Positions 25,912 through 35,598 of a stretch of 64,000 nt of DNA are shown piece by piece. How positions within the stretch are numbered: the first letter of the stretch is position 1; every line of letters begins with the position of its first letter. The translations under genes and the position numbers were made by a program. The notes beneath the pieces are model-generated. The model was not told the DNA's origin. It searched no databases and saw only the letters and a list, made by a program, of their open reading frames with translations. This DNA comes from Brachymonas sp049977365. Lineage in GTDB: Bacteria; Pseudomonadota; Gammaproteobacteria; Burkholderiales; Burkholderiaceae_C. The stretch is taken from the NCBI RefSeq assembly GCF_049977365.1, contig NZ_JBNGEN010000006.1, positions 62,001-126,000 of the forward strand, written 5' to 3'.

Positions 25912-27265
25912 GTGGCTAATCAAGCGCTTGGGGGACTGTTGCGAAAAAATTGGTAGTGGAGCCACTCCAAAAGGTGGCAAAGATGCTTACCTCGATCAAG
26001 GGCCAGTCAGGCTGATTCGCAGCCAGAATGTCCACAACAATGGCTTCTCGTCGTCCGGGCTCGCTTACATCAGTGAAGAGCAGGCAAGAAAATTGGAAGG
26101 CGTTTCGGTCAAGGCTGGAGATGTCTTGTTGAACATCACTGGCGACTCAGTTGCTCGTGTATGTCAAGCACCACAACAATTCGTTCCGGCGCGGGTAAAT
26201 CAACATGTAGCCATCATTCGACCAACACAGCGAGACTTCGACGCTCGTTTTCTTCGATACTTTTTGGCATCTCCGCAGCAGCAAGACCTGATGATGGGAT
26301 TGGCCGCGGCAGGGGCTACGAGAAATGCGCTGACTAAGCGGATGATTGAGGATTTCCAAGTTCCCTGCCCACCGTTGTGTGTGCAGCAAAACGTCGCAGA
26401 TACGCTGGGTTGTCTCGACGACCGCATCACCCTCCTGCGCGAAACCAACGCCACCCTCGAAGCCATCGCCCAGGCGCTGTTCAAGTCGTGGTTCGTCGAT
26501 TTCGACCCCGTGCGCGCCAAAATGACCGGCCACCCCCCCGAAGGCATGGACGCCGCCACCGCCGCCCTGTTCCCCGATTCGCTGGAAGAATCAGAGCAGG
26601 GGCTGGTGCCGAAGGGGTGGAAGCTTGTTCCCTTTGGCAATTTGCTTTCGCACACGATCGGCGGGGACTGGGGAAGCGACGCCCCAGATGAGAAAAATGA
26701 TACGCGAGTAGCGATCATTCGAGGGACTGATATCCCTGATCTGCAATCAGGCGGGGAAAACCGTGTTCCGATCCGATATACCAGTGCAAAGAAGTTGGCT
26801 TCGCGTGAGATACAGGACGGCGATATCGTCTTGGAGGTTTCTGGGGGCAGTAAAGATCAACCCACAGGTCGATCGCTCTACATGACGGAAATGTTGTTGC
26901 GGAAGTTTGAGTGCCCTGTTGAACCTGCCAGTTTTTGTCGCTTGTTCCGGCCGACAGACAGGGGGCTTGGCATCTTGTTGAGTCAGCACCTGACGTTCAT
27001 ATATGCGGCAGGCAAGACATGGGAGTATCAAAACCAAAGCACGGGAATTGCGAACTTCCAGACCACACACTTTCTCGAAAAGGAGTTGGTTGCTGTTCCT
27101 GGCGGGGGAGTCCTCGAATTATTTGCATCGCTAGTAAGGCCGATTTTTGATCGGGTGCAAGCTGCACAAATAGGTGAACTAGCTAAACTGCGCGACACCC
27201 TTCTCCCCCGCCTCATCTCCGGCCAGCTCCGCATCACCGACATTGCTGAAGAGGTTGCTGCATGA
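25901..27265 (+). CDS. hsdS: HsdS, type I specificity subunit
   Basis: Sets the DNA target of the type I complex. The protein is 454 aa, with two half-sites. Target recognition domain 1 spans about residues 1-165. The conserved central helix (LDDRITLLRETNATLEAIAQ, then ALFKSWFVDFDPVRAK) follows, then recognition domain 2 at about 245-425, and the distal conserved helix ends LRDTLLPRLISGQLRI. The two recognition domains are visibly AT-richer (33 G/C of 60 at 26041-26100) than the conserved helices, which look like host DNA. That mosaic fits exchange of recognition domains. It starts inside hsdM and ends inside mcrB (ATGA). Confidence 0.94.
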
Positions 27266-30006
27266 GCACGCATCTAGACGAGCCAACGGTAGACGAACGC
27301 GAGGCCTTGTGGACACATTTCCTGGCTCGCTGGCCACTGGAGCGTCTCTCAGAGATGACGCTGCAGCAGTACAACCAGGCGGGCGATGACGATCACTTCT
27401 GCCGCTGGCTGGAAAAACACACCGAAGCCTTGGGCTCCATCTGGGGCGGCTCTTCCCTGAAGTTCGGTATCTACTCGCGCAGCGGCACGACCTCGAAAGA
27501 GCCCTCGGCCCAAAAAGGCGTGCTGCAAGACGCCCACTACGGCTGGTACGCCAAGTACGGTGCCACCCCTGACGAAGCCTTTGCCAAGGTCCGTCAGTTG
27601 ATTGTGCAAACCGCGCAGGCCGCCCGTGCGGGCCGTCTGGACGAGGTGGAAAGCATCGACCTGTGGCCCATCTTCCGCCGCAAGATCGCCTTCCTGTACC
27701 AAGACCGTCAGAACCCCTGCTTGCTGCCCATCTACCTGCGACCCATGCTGCAGTTGGCCTGGCAGGGCGATACCGATGCACCTCAAGATGCCGCATCGCT
27801 GTACCGCGGCATCATGGCCCAGCGCGGCAACCGGGGATTGATGGCGTTCTATCAAGACCTGCTCGTAAACATCAAGGCCGCGCAGGCTCAGCAAGCCACC
27901 GCGCAGGCGTCAGAAGTCCTGTCTCACTTTGCCGCTGTGCCCGACCTGGCCAATCGTCTGCAAGCCGCTGGGCAAGCCGAAGCCTTCTGTCGCCTAGCCC
28001 TGGCCTTGAACGAAGCCGGTCTGGACTGGTGGATCACCGGCACACAAGCCATGCATGCCGGCCGCACCGACGACCCCAAGGTGTGGCAAACCGCCGTGGC
28101 CTTGGAGCTGGAATGCACCGCGCAAGGCCTAAGGGGGCGGCTCAACACACCGGCCGATGGCGCACCGCCACCGGCTTGGCAGATGTTGGACAGCACCTTG
28201 GCCGAGCATTGGGCTGAACAGGCCGCTGCAGACAGCCGGGTGTCTGACCTGATCAGCCGAGAGGCCTGCTGGCCTGACGACTACAACCAGTCCAGCACCA
28301 CACTCACGGTGCTGTTGAGCGGTGGTGCGGTGCGCAATGGCTACATCAAGGTGCCCAAGTTGCAGGCGTTGTTCCCTGAGCACGTCATCGCGGCTGACGA
28401 GAAGGCGACCTCTGGCACCTTCCAGCTCATCTTGCCCAACGGCACGCAGATTGAAACCTGTTTGCTTGCCAATCGAGGTCGGATCAAGGCGCGCTTCAAT
28501 GGCCTGTTCAACCAGCTCGGCGTGCAAGAAGGCGACCGGGCGGTGATTCAAAAAGAAGCCGACGGCCTTTACCGCCTGCTGATCAACGCCGTGCCGCACG
28601 CTGCGGCCGCTCCCGCCTCATCCACCAGCGCACCGCCCACCTCAACATCCTCTCAGGCCAGCCCCATGAGCTCTGAACCCTTGAACCAGATCCTCTATGG
28701 CCCGCCCGGCACCGGCAAAACCTACGCGACCATTGAGCGCGCCCTGCGCATCCTGGACCCCGCGCTGCTGGCTGCGCTCAAAGCCGAGACCAACCCTGAT
28801 CAGCGTCGCGCAGCCATGAAGGCGCGTTTTGATGCGCTGAAGGCGGCTGGCCGTGTGCGGTTCGTCACCTTCCACCAAAGCTTCAGCTACGAAGACTTTG
28901 TCGAAGGCATCCGAGCCCAGTCCAGCCCGGAGGGGCTGCGCTACAGCGTCGAGCCCGGCGTGTTCAAGCAACTGTGCCAGGACGCGGCAGACATGCCCGA
29001 TGTGGACAAGGTCATCCAGCAGTTTCTGGACGATGCCGCCGACACGCCCCAGACTTTGACAACGCCCAAAGGCAAGCCCTTCACGGTCACGTATCAGGAA
29101 GGCAATGAAACGGTGGCGTGCTTGCCAGCCTCGTCCACCACCAACAAGGCGTTACCGGCCAACATTGACGCGGTCAAGCAAGTGCTCAGGGGGCAGCCTC
29201 CGCAGAAGATCTACTGCGAAAGCTATGTCCTGGGTATCGCGAACCACCTCAAGCCCAAGCTACCGGCCAGCGGTGCGGCTGCGCAGGTGCGTCAACCTCA
29301 TGTGCTCATCATCGACGAAATCAACCGGGGCAACGTGTCTCGCATCTTCGGTGAGCTGATCACCCTCATCGAGCCCTCCAAGCGGGCCGGTCAGGCTGAG
29401 GCCTTGTCCACCACCTTGCCGTACTCGCGCGAACCGTTCACCGTGCCTGACAACGTGTACCTGATCGGCACCATGAACACGGCCGACCGCTCGCTGGCCA
29501 GCCTGGATGTGGCCTTGCGCCGTCGCTTCGTGTTTGAAGAACTGCCTCCTGAGCCAGCTTTGCTCAATGGCGTGAAGGTGGCGGGCCGCGTGCCGGCCGA
29601 TGCACTGCTGTCGGTGATGAACCAACGCATCGAGGCCTTGCTGGACCGTGACCACCTGATCGGCCATGCCAGCTTCATGCCCCTGGTCGCCGAGCCCACC
29701 TTGTCCAAGCTGGCCGAAGTGTTCAGACGCCAGGTGCTGCCCTTGCTGCAAGAGTACTTCTTCGAAGACTGGCAGCGCATTCAGTGGGTGCTCAACGACC
29801 ACCGCAAGCCCAAGGCCTTGCAGTTCGTACGTCAAAGCCCGGTGAAGGTGGCGGACCTGTTCGGCGCCAACGTGCAGGTGTCTGCCCGCCCCTTGTGGGA
29901 CATCAACGAGGCCGCGTTTGACAACATCGAGGCGTATGCCGGCGTGATCAACAGCCCTACGTCGTCAGCCGAAGAGGCTGGTGCACAGGCTGAGGACGCG
30001 CCGTGA
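27262..30006 (+). CDS. mcrB: McrB-like GTPase of a type IV (McrBC) restriction system
   Basis: Motor and DNA-recognition subunit of a modification-dependent nuclease; McrB-type AAA+ proteins hydrolyse GTP and recruit McrC. The protein is 914 aa, about twice E. coli McrB. Residues 1-440 are unlike E. coli McrB. Within them residues about 340-440 (IKVPKLQALFPEHVI, then GRIKARFNGLFNQLGVQEGD) look like a B3/EcoRII-N-type DNA-binding pseudobarrel; this is inference. After a Pro/Ser/Thr linker comes the AAA+ core: Walker A GPPGTGKT (480-487), Walker B VLIIDEINRGN (Asp685, Glu686) and the McrB signature MNTADRS (738-744). ATGA overlap with hsdS and GTGA overlap with mcrC couple translation. GC is lower than in hsdR. 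Confidence 0.9.
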   Translation: MSTHLDEPTVDEREALWTHFLARWPLERLSEMTLQQYNQAGDDDHFCRWLEKHTEALGSIWGGSSLKFGIYSRSGTTSKEPSAQKGVLQDAHYGWYAKYGATPDEAFAKVRQLIVQTAQAARAGRLDEVESIDLWPIFRRKIAFLYQDRQNPCLLPIYLRPMLQLAWQGDTDAPQDAASLYRGIMAQRGNRGLMAFYQDLLVNIKAAQAQQATAQASEVLSHFAAVPDLANRLQAAGQAEAFCRLALALNEAGLDWWITGTQAMHAGRTDDPKVWQTAVALELECTAQGLRGRLNTPADGAPPPAWQMLDSTLAEHWAEQAAADSRVSDLISREACWPDDYNQSSTTLTVLLSGGAVRNGYIKVPKLQALFPEHVIAADEKATSGTFQLILPNGTQIETCLLANRGRIKARFNGLFNQLGVQEGDRAVIQKEADGLYRLLINAVPHAAAAPASSTSAPPTSTSSQASPMSSEPLNQILYGPPGTGKTYATIERALRILDPALLAALKAETNPDQRRAAMKARFDALKAAGRVRFVTFHQSFSYEDFVEGIRAQSSPEGLRYSVEPGVFKQLCQDAADMPDVDKVIQQFLDDAADTPQTLTTPKGKPFTVTYQEGNETVACLPASSTTNKALPANIDAVKQVLRGQPPQKIYCESYVLGIANHLKPKLPASGAAAQVRQPHVLIIDEINRGNVSRIFGELITLIEPSKRAGQAEALSTTLPYSREPFTVPDNVYLIGTMNTADRSLASLDVALRRRFVFEELPPEPALLNGVKVAGRVPADALLSVMNQRIEALLDRDHLIGHASFMPLVAEPTLSKLAEVFRRQVLPLLQEYFFEDWQRIQWVLNDHRKPKALQFVRQSPVKVADLFGANVQVSARPLWDINEAAFDNIEAYAGVINSPTSSAEEAGAQAEDAP

Positions 30007-31340
30007 GCCACGTCATCGTCTGCGAGCATGCCTCGTTGACGACCGAGGCGTGTGTGCCCACGCTGAGCTTGGCCGGGGTCTCACCCACGGCTTTTGATTA
30101 CCTCTGCCAGCTCAGCGAAGGCTTCAAGCGCAGTGGAGCAAGCTTGTTGCAGATCGAGGGGCAGCAGCGTTTGCGCCTGGATGGCTATGTGGGTGTCATT
30201 CAGACCCCATGCGGCACCACGGTGGAGGTGCTACCCAAGCACATGGACGCGGAAGCCCCCGAAGCCGCGCCGGCATGCCGTCGGCTTCTGCACAAGCTGA
30301 TTCAGTCGTTCTTCGATGTGCCTAGCCGCGAGGTGGGCGCTGCCAGCCTGGAAACCTTCAAGCTGCCACTGCATGAGTGGTTGATGCAGCGCTTTGTGGA
30401 AGAGCTGGACCGCATCGTCCAGCGTGGGGTGCGTTTCAGCTACCAGCGCGTGGAAGAAGAGCAGTCATTCTTGCGTGGGCAGCTGAACGTTGTGGCTCAG
30501 CTACGCCAGCCTCTCGGTCGGGCTAACCACTTCCAGATCCGACATGATGTGTTCACGCCTGATCGCCCGGAGAACCGTTTGCTCAGGACGGCGTTGGAGC
30601 GTGTCTGCAAGCTGACTCAGCAGCCCGATACTTGGCTCTTGGCGCACGCACTCAGTCTGAGGCTGGCGGACATCCCTATCAGTACCCAGATCGAAGCCGA
30701 CTTCAAAGCCTGGCGCAACGATCGACTGGCGGCGCATTACCAGGCCGCGCGGCCGTGGTGCCAACTGATCTTGCGCCAGATGATGCCTCTGGCCGTGCAT
30801 GGGTCAACCCAAGGCATGAGCCTGCTGTTCTCGATGGACAAGCTGTTTGAGCGGTATGTGGCTGCTTGGTTGCGCAATCGGCTGGATGGTACCTGCCGCA
30901 TCAGAACCCCAGCAGCCAGCAAATACCTGTGCCGGCAAGGCAGCGAGCAAATGTTTCGCCTGGAACCAGACATCTTGGTAGAGCATGGCCAGCAGCGTAA
31001 ATGGGTGCTTGATGTCAAGTGGAAGGTGCTGGATGAAAGCGACCGAGATGGCAAGTACGGGATGTCTCAGCCTGACCTTTATCAGTTGTTTGCCTATGGG
31101 CACAAGTACATGGGCGGTGCGGGTGACATGGCACTGATCTACCCCATGAGCCCCAGATTCCGTAAGCCCTTGCAGCCGTTCTGCTTCTCGGATGAACTGC
31201 GGCTGCACGTAGTGCCATTTGATCTGGAGGCAGACCAATTGATTGAGTCATCGCAACTGACGCTTCCAATGGCCCGGCTTCGAGCTTCGCGGAGCACTGA
31301 TACTGCTCACCTCAGTTTTCCTTATCAGCCAATCTACTGA
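30003..31340 (+). CDS. mcrC: McrC-like nuclease subunit
   Basis: Partner of McrB that supplies the cutting activity. The protein is 445 aa. The N-terminal domain includes RLDGYVGVIQTPCGTTVEVL, and the middle has FLRGQLNVVAQL. A PD-(D/E)XK nuclease core follows: FRLEPDILVEH (Asp323) and LDVKWK (Asp337, Lys339), with YQLFAYGHKYM after it, as in McrC. It starts at GTG 30003 within the last codons of mcrB and ends in TGATG, which opens a 45-codon frame. Composition (36 G/C of 60 at 30901-30960) is below hsdR (40 of 60 at 33601-33660). Confidence 0.93.
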   Translation: MSHVIVCEHASLTTEACVPTLSLAGVSPTAFDYLCQLSEGFKRSGASLLQIEGQQRLRLDGYVGVIQTPCGTTVEVLPKHMDAEAPEAAPACRRLLHKLIQSFFDVPSREVGAASLETFKLPLHEWLMQRFVEELDRIVQRGVRFSYQRVEEEQSFLRGQLNVVAQLRQPLGRANHFQIRHDVFTPDRPENRLLRTALERVCKLTQQPDTWLLAHALSLRLADIPISTQIEADFKAWRNDRLAAHYQAARPWCQLILRQMMPLAVHGSTQGMSLLFSMDKLFERYVAAWLRNRLDGTCRIRTPAASKYLCRQGSEQMFRLEPDILVEHGQQRKWVLDVKWKVLDESDRDGKYGMSQPDLYQLFAYGHKYMGGAGDMALIYPMSPRFRKPLQPFCFSDELRLHVVPFDLEADQLIESSQLTLPMARLRASRSTDTAHLSFPYQPIY

Positions 31341-31477
31341 TGACTTACCCCAAAGTCCTAATCACCGACGAGTGGGTGTTGCCGGTTTCATCTCGAGGTT
31401 TGCCGATGAACTGGATGGCTGACGCCAAGCCTCTTCTGCAACAATTTCAACTGATACACCTGATTCTGGGTATCTGA
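31340..31477 (+). CDS. Small ORF coupled to mcrC (45 aa, unknown)
   Basis: ATG 31340 shares its A with the mcrC stop (TGATG), and the frame runs 45 codons to TGA 31475-31477, filling nearly all of the mcrC-hsdR gap. The product begins MTYPKVLITDEWVLPVSSRG and ends in a hydrophobic stretch (LIHLILGI). I recognise no family. It may be a real small partner protein, or the N-terminal stub of a third gene of the McrBC module that lost its body when joined to hsdR. Composition is AT-rich like mcrBC. Coding status is uncertain. Confidence 0.35.
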   Translation: MTYPKVLITDEWVLPVSSRGLPMNWMADAKPLLQQFQLIHLILGI

Positions 31478-31493
31478 AGGGGCTGGGAGGCCT

Positions 31494-34400
31494 ATGACCG
31501 AAGACCAACTTGAAAAGGATGCTCTGAGCTGGCTCGTCGAGGTCGGCTATACCCATCTGAGCGGGTACGACATCGCCCCTGATGGCCCCGCTCCTGAGCG
31601 CGACCACTTCCGCCAGGCGCTGCTGCCGGAGCGCCTGCGCGATGCCATCGCCCGCCTGAATCCGCACATTCCGCCTGCGGCGCGGGAGGATGCCTTCCGG
31701 CAGGTGCAGGATCTGGGCGTGCCCGCACTGCTGTCGGCCAACCGGCGTTTTCACCATCTGCTGGTGGGCGGGGTGCCGGTGCAGTACCAGAAGGACGGCG
31801 AAACGCGGGGCGACCTTGTGCGGCTGGTGGACTGGGAGCATCCGCAGGCCAATGTCTGGTGGGCGGTGAACCAGTTCTCGCTCAGGGGGCCGCACCACAC
31901 GCGCCGGCCCGACATCGTGCTGTTCCTCAACGGTCTGCCCGTGGTGCTGCTGGAGCTGAAGAACCCGGCCGACGAGAACGCCGATGTCTGGAAGGCCTAC
32001 GAGCAGATCCAGACCTACAAGGAGCAGATTCCCGATGTGTTCCAGTACAACGAGGTGCTGGTGGTGTCGGACGGCTCCGAGGCCCTGATGGGCGCGCTGT
32101 CGAGCACGGCCGAGCGCTACATGGCCTGGCGCACCATCGACGGCGTGACGCTCGATCCGCTGGGCGCGTTCAACGGGCTGGAGACGCTGGTGCGCGGGCT
32201 GCTGGCGCCGGCGAACCTGCTGGAATACCTGCGCTACTTCGTGCTGTTCGAGGATGACGGCGGGCTGGTCAAGAAGATTGCGGGCTACCACCAGTTTCAT
32301 GCGGTGCGTGCGGCCATCGAGCATGTGGTGGCGGCCTCCCGTCCGGGCGGCTCGCACAAGGGGGGCGTGGTGTGGCACACCCAGGGCAGCGGCAAGAGCA
32401 TCACCATGACCTGCTTTGCGGCGCGGGTGATGCAGGAGCCGGCCATGCAGAACCCCACCATCGTGGTGCTGACGGACCGCAACGATCTGGACGGCCAGCT
32501 CTTTGGCGTGTTCAGTCTGGCGCAGGATCTGCTGCGCGAGCAGCCGGTGCAGGCGCACACCCGGCAGGACCTGCGCGCCAGGCTGGCCAACCGTCCTTCG
32601 GGCGGCATTGTGTTTGCCACCATCCAGAAGTTCATGCCGGGGGAGGACGAGGACACCTTCCCGCTGCTCTCGGACCGCAGCAACATCGTGGTGATTGCCG
32701 ACGAGGCGCACCGCACGCAGTACGGCTTCGAGGCCCGGTTCAAGACCCTGCGGCCCCGGGCGGCTGTGGCGTCGGCCGCAGCCGATGGCCGCACGCCTGC
32801 CCTGACGACCGGCCACAGGCGCGGAGCCGGGGAGGCGCTGGCAGCGCGTCTGGCGCCGCCCGCCGCGTATGGCGTGACGCCTGCCGCAGCGCCCGAGGTG
32901 CACAGGTACCAGGCCGGCTATGCCCAGCACCTGCGCGATGCGCTGCCCCATGCGACCTTCGTGGCGTTCACCGGCACGCCCGTGTCCAGCGCGGACCGCG
33001 ACACGCGGGCGGTGTTTGGCGACTACATCCATGTCTACGACATGCAGCAGGCCAAGGAAGATGGCGCCACGGTGGCCATCTACTACGAGAGCCGTCTGGC
33101 CAGGCTCAGCCTGAAGGAGGACGAGCTGCCCCATCTCGACGAGGAGGTGGACGAGCTCACCGAGGACGAGGAGGAAAGCACCCAGGCCCGCCTCAAGACC
33201 CGCTGGGCTGCGCTGGAAAAGGTGGTGGGGGCGGAGCCCCGGGTGGCGGCGGTGGCGGCCGATCTGGTCAGCCACTTCGAGGAACGCAACCGGGCGCAGA
33301 GCGGCAAGGCCATGGTCGTGGCCATGAGCCGCGACATCTGCGTGCACCTGTACGACGCCATCGTCCGGCTGCGCCCCGACTGGCACGACCCCGACCCCGC
33401 CCGGGGTGCCATCAAGATCGTGATGACGGGATCGGCCAGCGACAAGGCGCTGCTGCGCCCGCACATCTACAGCGCCCAGGTCAGAAAGCTGCTGGAACGG
33501 CGCTTCAAGGACCCGGCCGACCCGCTGCGTATGGTGATCGTGCGCGACATGTGGCTGACCGGCTTTGACGCCCCCTGCGTGCACACCCTGTATGTCGACA
33601 AGCCCATGAAGGGCCACACCCTCATGCAGGCCATTGCCCGCGTGAACCGCGTGTTCCGCGACAAGCAGGGCGGCCTGGTGGTGGACTACATCGGCATCGG
33701 CAACGAGCTGAAGGCCGCGATGAAGGAGTACACCGCCAGCCAGGGCCGTGGCAAGCCCACGCTCGATGCCCACGAAGCCTACGCCGTGCTCGAAGAAAAG
33801 CTCGACGTGCTGCGCAGCATGCTGCATGGTTTCGACTACAGCGGCTTTCTCACGGGCGGACACCGCGTGCTGGCCGGCGCGGCCAACCACATTCTGGGGC
33901 TCCGGGGAGACGGCCCGCGCGACGGCAGAAAGCGCTTTGCCGACGCGGCGCTGGCCCTGGGCAAGGCCTTCACGCTGTGCTGCACGCTCGACGAAGCCCG
34001 TGCCGTGCGCGAGGAAGTGGCCTTCATGCAGGCCGTGAAGGTGATTCTGACCAAGAAGGACACGACCCGGCAGCGCAAGACCGACGAGCAGCGCGAGCTC
34101 GCGATTCGCCAGATCATCGGCTCGGCCGTGGTCTCGGACAGCGTGGTGGACATCTTCGATGCCGTGGGGCTGGACAAGCCCGACATCGGCCTGCTCGACG
34201 ACGACTTTCTGGCCCAGGTGCAGAACCTGCCGGAACGCAATCTGGCTGCGGAGCTGCTGGAGCGCCTGCTGGAGGGCGAGATCAGGAGCCGGTTTGCCAC
34301 CAACCTGGTGCAGGAGCGCCGGTTCTCGGAGCTGCTGGGCAACGTCATCCGGCGCTACCAGAACCGCTCCATCGAAACCGCGCAGGTCATGGAAGAGCTG

Positions 34401-34742
34401 GTCGACATGGCCCGCAAGTTCCGCGAGGCCGCATCACGCGGCGAGCGCCTGGGACTGAGCGAGGACGAGGTGAAGTTCTACGATGCGCTGCTCGCCAACG
34501 AGTCCGCCGTGCGCGAGATGAGCGACGAAACGCTCAAGAAGATCGCCCACGAGCTGACCCACAACCTGCGGCAGAACATCAGCGTGGACTGGGCCCAGCG
34601 CGAGAGCGTGCGGGCCAAGCTGCGGCTCATGGTCAAGCGCATCCTGCGCAAGTACAAGTACCCGCCCGACCTGGCCGACGCGGCAGTGGAGCTGGTGCTG
34701 GAGCAGGCCGAGACCATTGGGGACGAGTGGATGCCGGCCTGA
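31494..34742 (+). CDS. hsdR: HsdR, type I restriction subunit
   Basis: Translocase-nuclease subunit that pulls DNA and cuts away from the unmethylated target. The protein is 1082 aa. The N-terminal PD-(D/E)XK nuclease has Asp140 (RRPDIVLFLNG) and LELKN with Glu154 and Lys156. The SF2 helicase core has TQGSGKS (Lys301) and DEAH (403-406), then VAFTGTP and FDAPCVHTLYVDKP, QAIARVNR. The C-terminal helical domain ends near residue 1080. Oddity: about 58 Ala/Arg/Pro-rich residues (about 418-475) lie between DEAHRTQYGF and YAQHLRDALPHATFV, where most relatives have only a short loop. GGGAGG lies just before ATG 31494. It is separated from hsdMS by mcrBC. Confidence 0.95.
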   Translation: MTEDQLEKDALSWLVEVGYTHLSGYDIAPDGPAPERDHFRQALLPERLRDAIARLNPHIPPAAREDAFRQVQDLGVPALLSANRRFHHLLVGGVPVQYQKDGETRGDLVRLVDWEHPQANVWWAVNQFSLRGPHHTRRPDIVLFLNGLPVVLLELKNPADENADVWKAYEQIQTYKEQIPDVFQYNEVLVVSDGSEALMGALSSTAERYMAWRTIDGVTLDPLGAFNGLETLVRGLLAPANLLEYLRYFVLFEDDGGLVKKIAGYHQFHAVRAAIEHVVAASRPGGSHKGGVVWHTQGSGKSITMTCFAARVMQEPAMQNPTIVVLTDRNDLDGQLFGVFSLAQDLLREQPVQAHTRQDLRARLANRPSGGIVFATIQKFMPGEDEDTFPLLSDRSNIVVIADEAHRTQYGFEARFKTLRPRAAVASAAADGRTPALTTGHRRGAGEALAARLAPPAAYGVTPAAAPEVHRYQAGYAQHLRDALPHATFVAFTGTPVSSADRDTRAVFGDYIHVYDMQQAKEDGATVAIYYESRLARLSLKEDELPHLDEEVDELTEDEEESTQARLKTRWAALEKVVGAEPRVAAVAADLVSHFEERNRAQSGKAMVVAMSRDICVHLYDAIVRLRPDWHDPDPARGAIKIVMTGSASDKALLRPHIYSAQVRKLLERRFKDPADPLRMVIVRDMWLTGFDAPCVHTLYVDKPMKGHTLMQAIARVNRVFRDKQGGLVVDYIGIGNELKAAMKEYTASQGRGKPTLDAHEAYAVLEEKLDVLRSMLHGFDYSGFLTGGHRVLAGAANHILGLRGDGPRDGRKRFADAALALGKAFTLCCTLDEARAVREEVAFMQAVKVILTKKDTTRQRKTDEQRELAIRQIIGSAVVSDSVVDIFDAVGLDKPDIGLLDDDFLAQVQNLPERNLAAELLERLLEGEIRSRFATNLVQERRFSELLGNVIRRYQNRSIETAQVMEELVDMARKFREAASRGERLGLSEDEVKFYDALLANESAVREMSDETLKKIAHELTHNLRQNISVDWAQRESVRAKLRLMVKRILRKYKYPPDLADAAVELVLEQAETIGDEWMPA

Positions 34743-34780
34743 GAGCGCAGGGCCTGCGCCCGCCTGTCCGCCCGCACGGC

Positions 34781-34813
34781 AAAAAGCCCGCGTCCTTGCG
34801 GGAGTGCGGGCTT
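34781..34813 (-). terminator. Rho-independent terminator of ssb
   Basis: On the minus strand AAGCCCGC (34813-34806) and GCGGGCTT (34791-34784) form an 8-bp stem, followed by a T run (A at 34781-34785 on the plus strand). It lies 27 nt after the ssb stop. The same hairpin faces the end of hsdR but has no T tract in that direction. Confidence 0.75.
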
Positions 34814-34840
34814 GCAGCATGTGGCCGGGAGGCGGGGCGA

Positions 34841-35380
34841 TCAGAACGGGATGTCGTCGTCCATATCGCCGAATCCGCCTGCGTCGGCTGCCGGGGCCGG
34901 AGCGGCGGGGGCTGCTGCGGGGCGGGGAGCCGGTGCGCGGGGGGCGGCAGCGGCACGGGCCGGGGCGCTGTAGCCGCCGGCGGACTGGCCGTAGCTGTCG
35001 TCCTCGCCATAGCCGGAGCCGCCGCCTTGGCCGCCCATGCCTTCGCGGCGGCCGAGCATCTGCATCTGGTCGACGCGGATTTCGGTGGCGTAGCGGTCCT
35101 GGCCGGTGGCCTGATCCTGCCACTTGCGGGTGCGGATGCTGCCTTCGACGTAGATCTGCGAGCCCTTGCGCAGGTACTGGCCGGCGATTTCGGCCAGGCG
35201 GCCGTTGAAGACGAGACGGTGCCACTCGGTGTGCTCGCGGCGCTCGCCGGTCTGCTTGTCCTTCCACTGGTCGGTGGTGGCCAGGGTGACGTTGGCGATC
35301 TGGTCGCCGCTGGGGAAGCTGCGCATTTCGGGGTCGCGCCCGAGGTTGCCCACCAGAATGACTTTGTTGACGGATGCCAT
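34841..35380 (-). CDS. ssb: Single-stranded DNA-binding protein
   Basis: Binds ssDNA as a tetramer in replication, repair and recombination. The protein is 179 aa, with an N-terminal OB fold (ASVNKVILVGNLGRDPEMR, then YVEGSIRTRKWQ), a Gly/Ala/Pro-rich linker from about residue 115, and the acidic tip DMDDDIPF that docks partner proteins. ATG 35380 has AAGGA upstream. A 9-bp inverted repeat sits 21 nt before the start. Its neighbour is the rightward restriction locus, which converges on it. Confidence 0.97.
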   Translation of the reverse strand: MASVNKVILVGNLGRDPEMRSFPSGDQIANVTLATTDQWKDKQTGERREHTEWHRLVFNGRLAEIAGQYLRKGSQIYVEGSIRTRKWQDQATGQDRYATEIRVDQMQMLGRREGMGGQGGGSGYGEDDSYGQSAGGYSAPARAAAAPRAPAPRPAAAPAAPAPAADAGGFGDMDDDIPF

Positions 35381-35400
35381 GGAATTCGTTCCTTCCTAGT

Positions 35401-35431
35401 CCCTTGCCTGTCAGCCGGAGGGAGGCAAGGG
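35401..35431 (-). promoter_or_regulatory. Inverted repeat in the ssb leader
   Basis: CCCTTGCCT (35401-35409) and AGGCAAGGG (35423-35431) are perfect 9-bp inverted repeats, 13 nt apart, ending 21 nt before the ssb start codon. It may be an operator or an mRNA stem. I see no LexA-type CTG-N10-CAG box here. Confidence 0.4.
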
Positions 35432-35598
35432 GGGTGATGAAAAAATAAGGACACATTCCCGCCGCAGGCGGCCGGTGCGCATGCCTGCGGGAGACGCATG
35501 GCATTGTGCAGGATGCGGAAGCCCTTGCCAATTCCCCGGACGGCGGGGGCATGGGGTGGCAGGAAAGGACCGGGATGATACCGCGTGCGGAATGCGGA

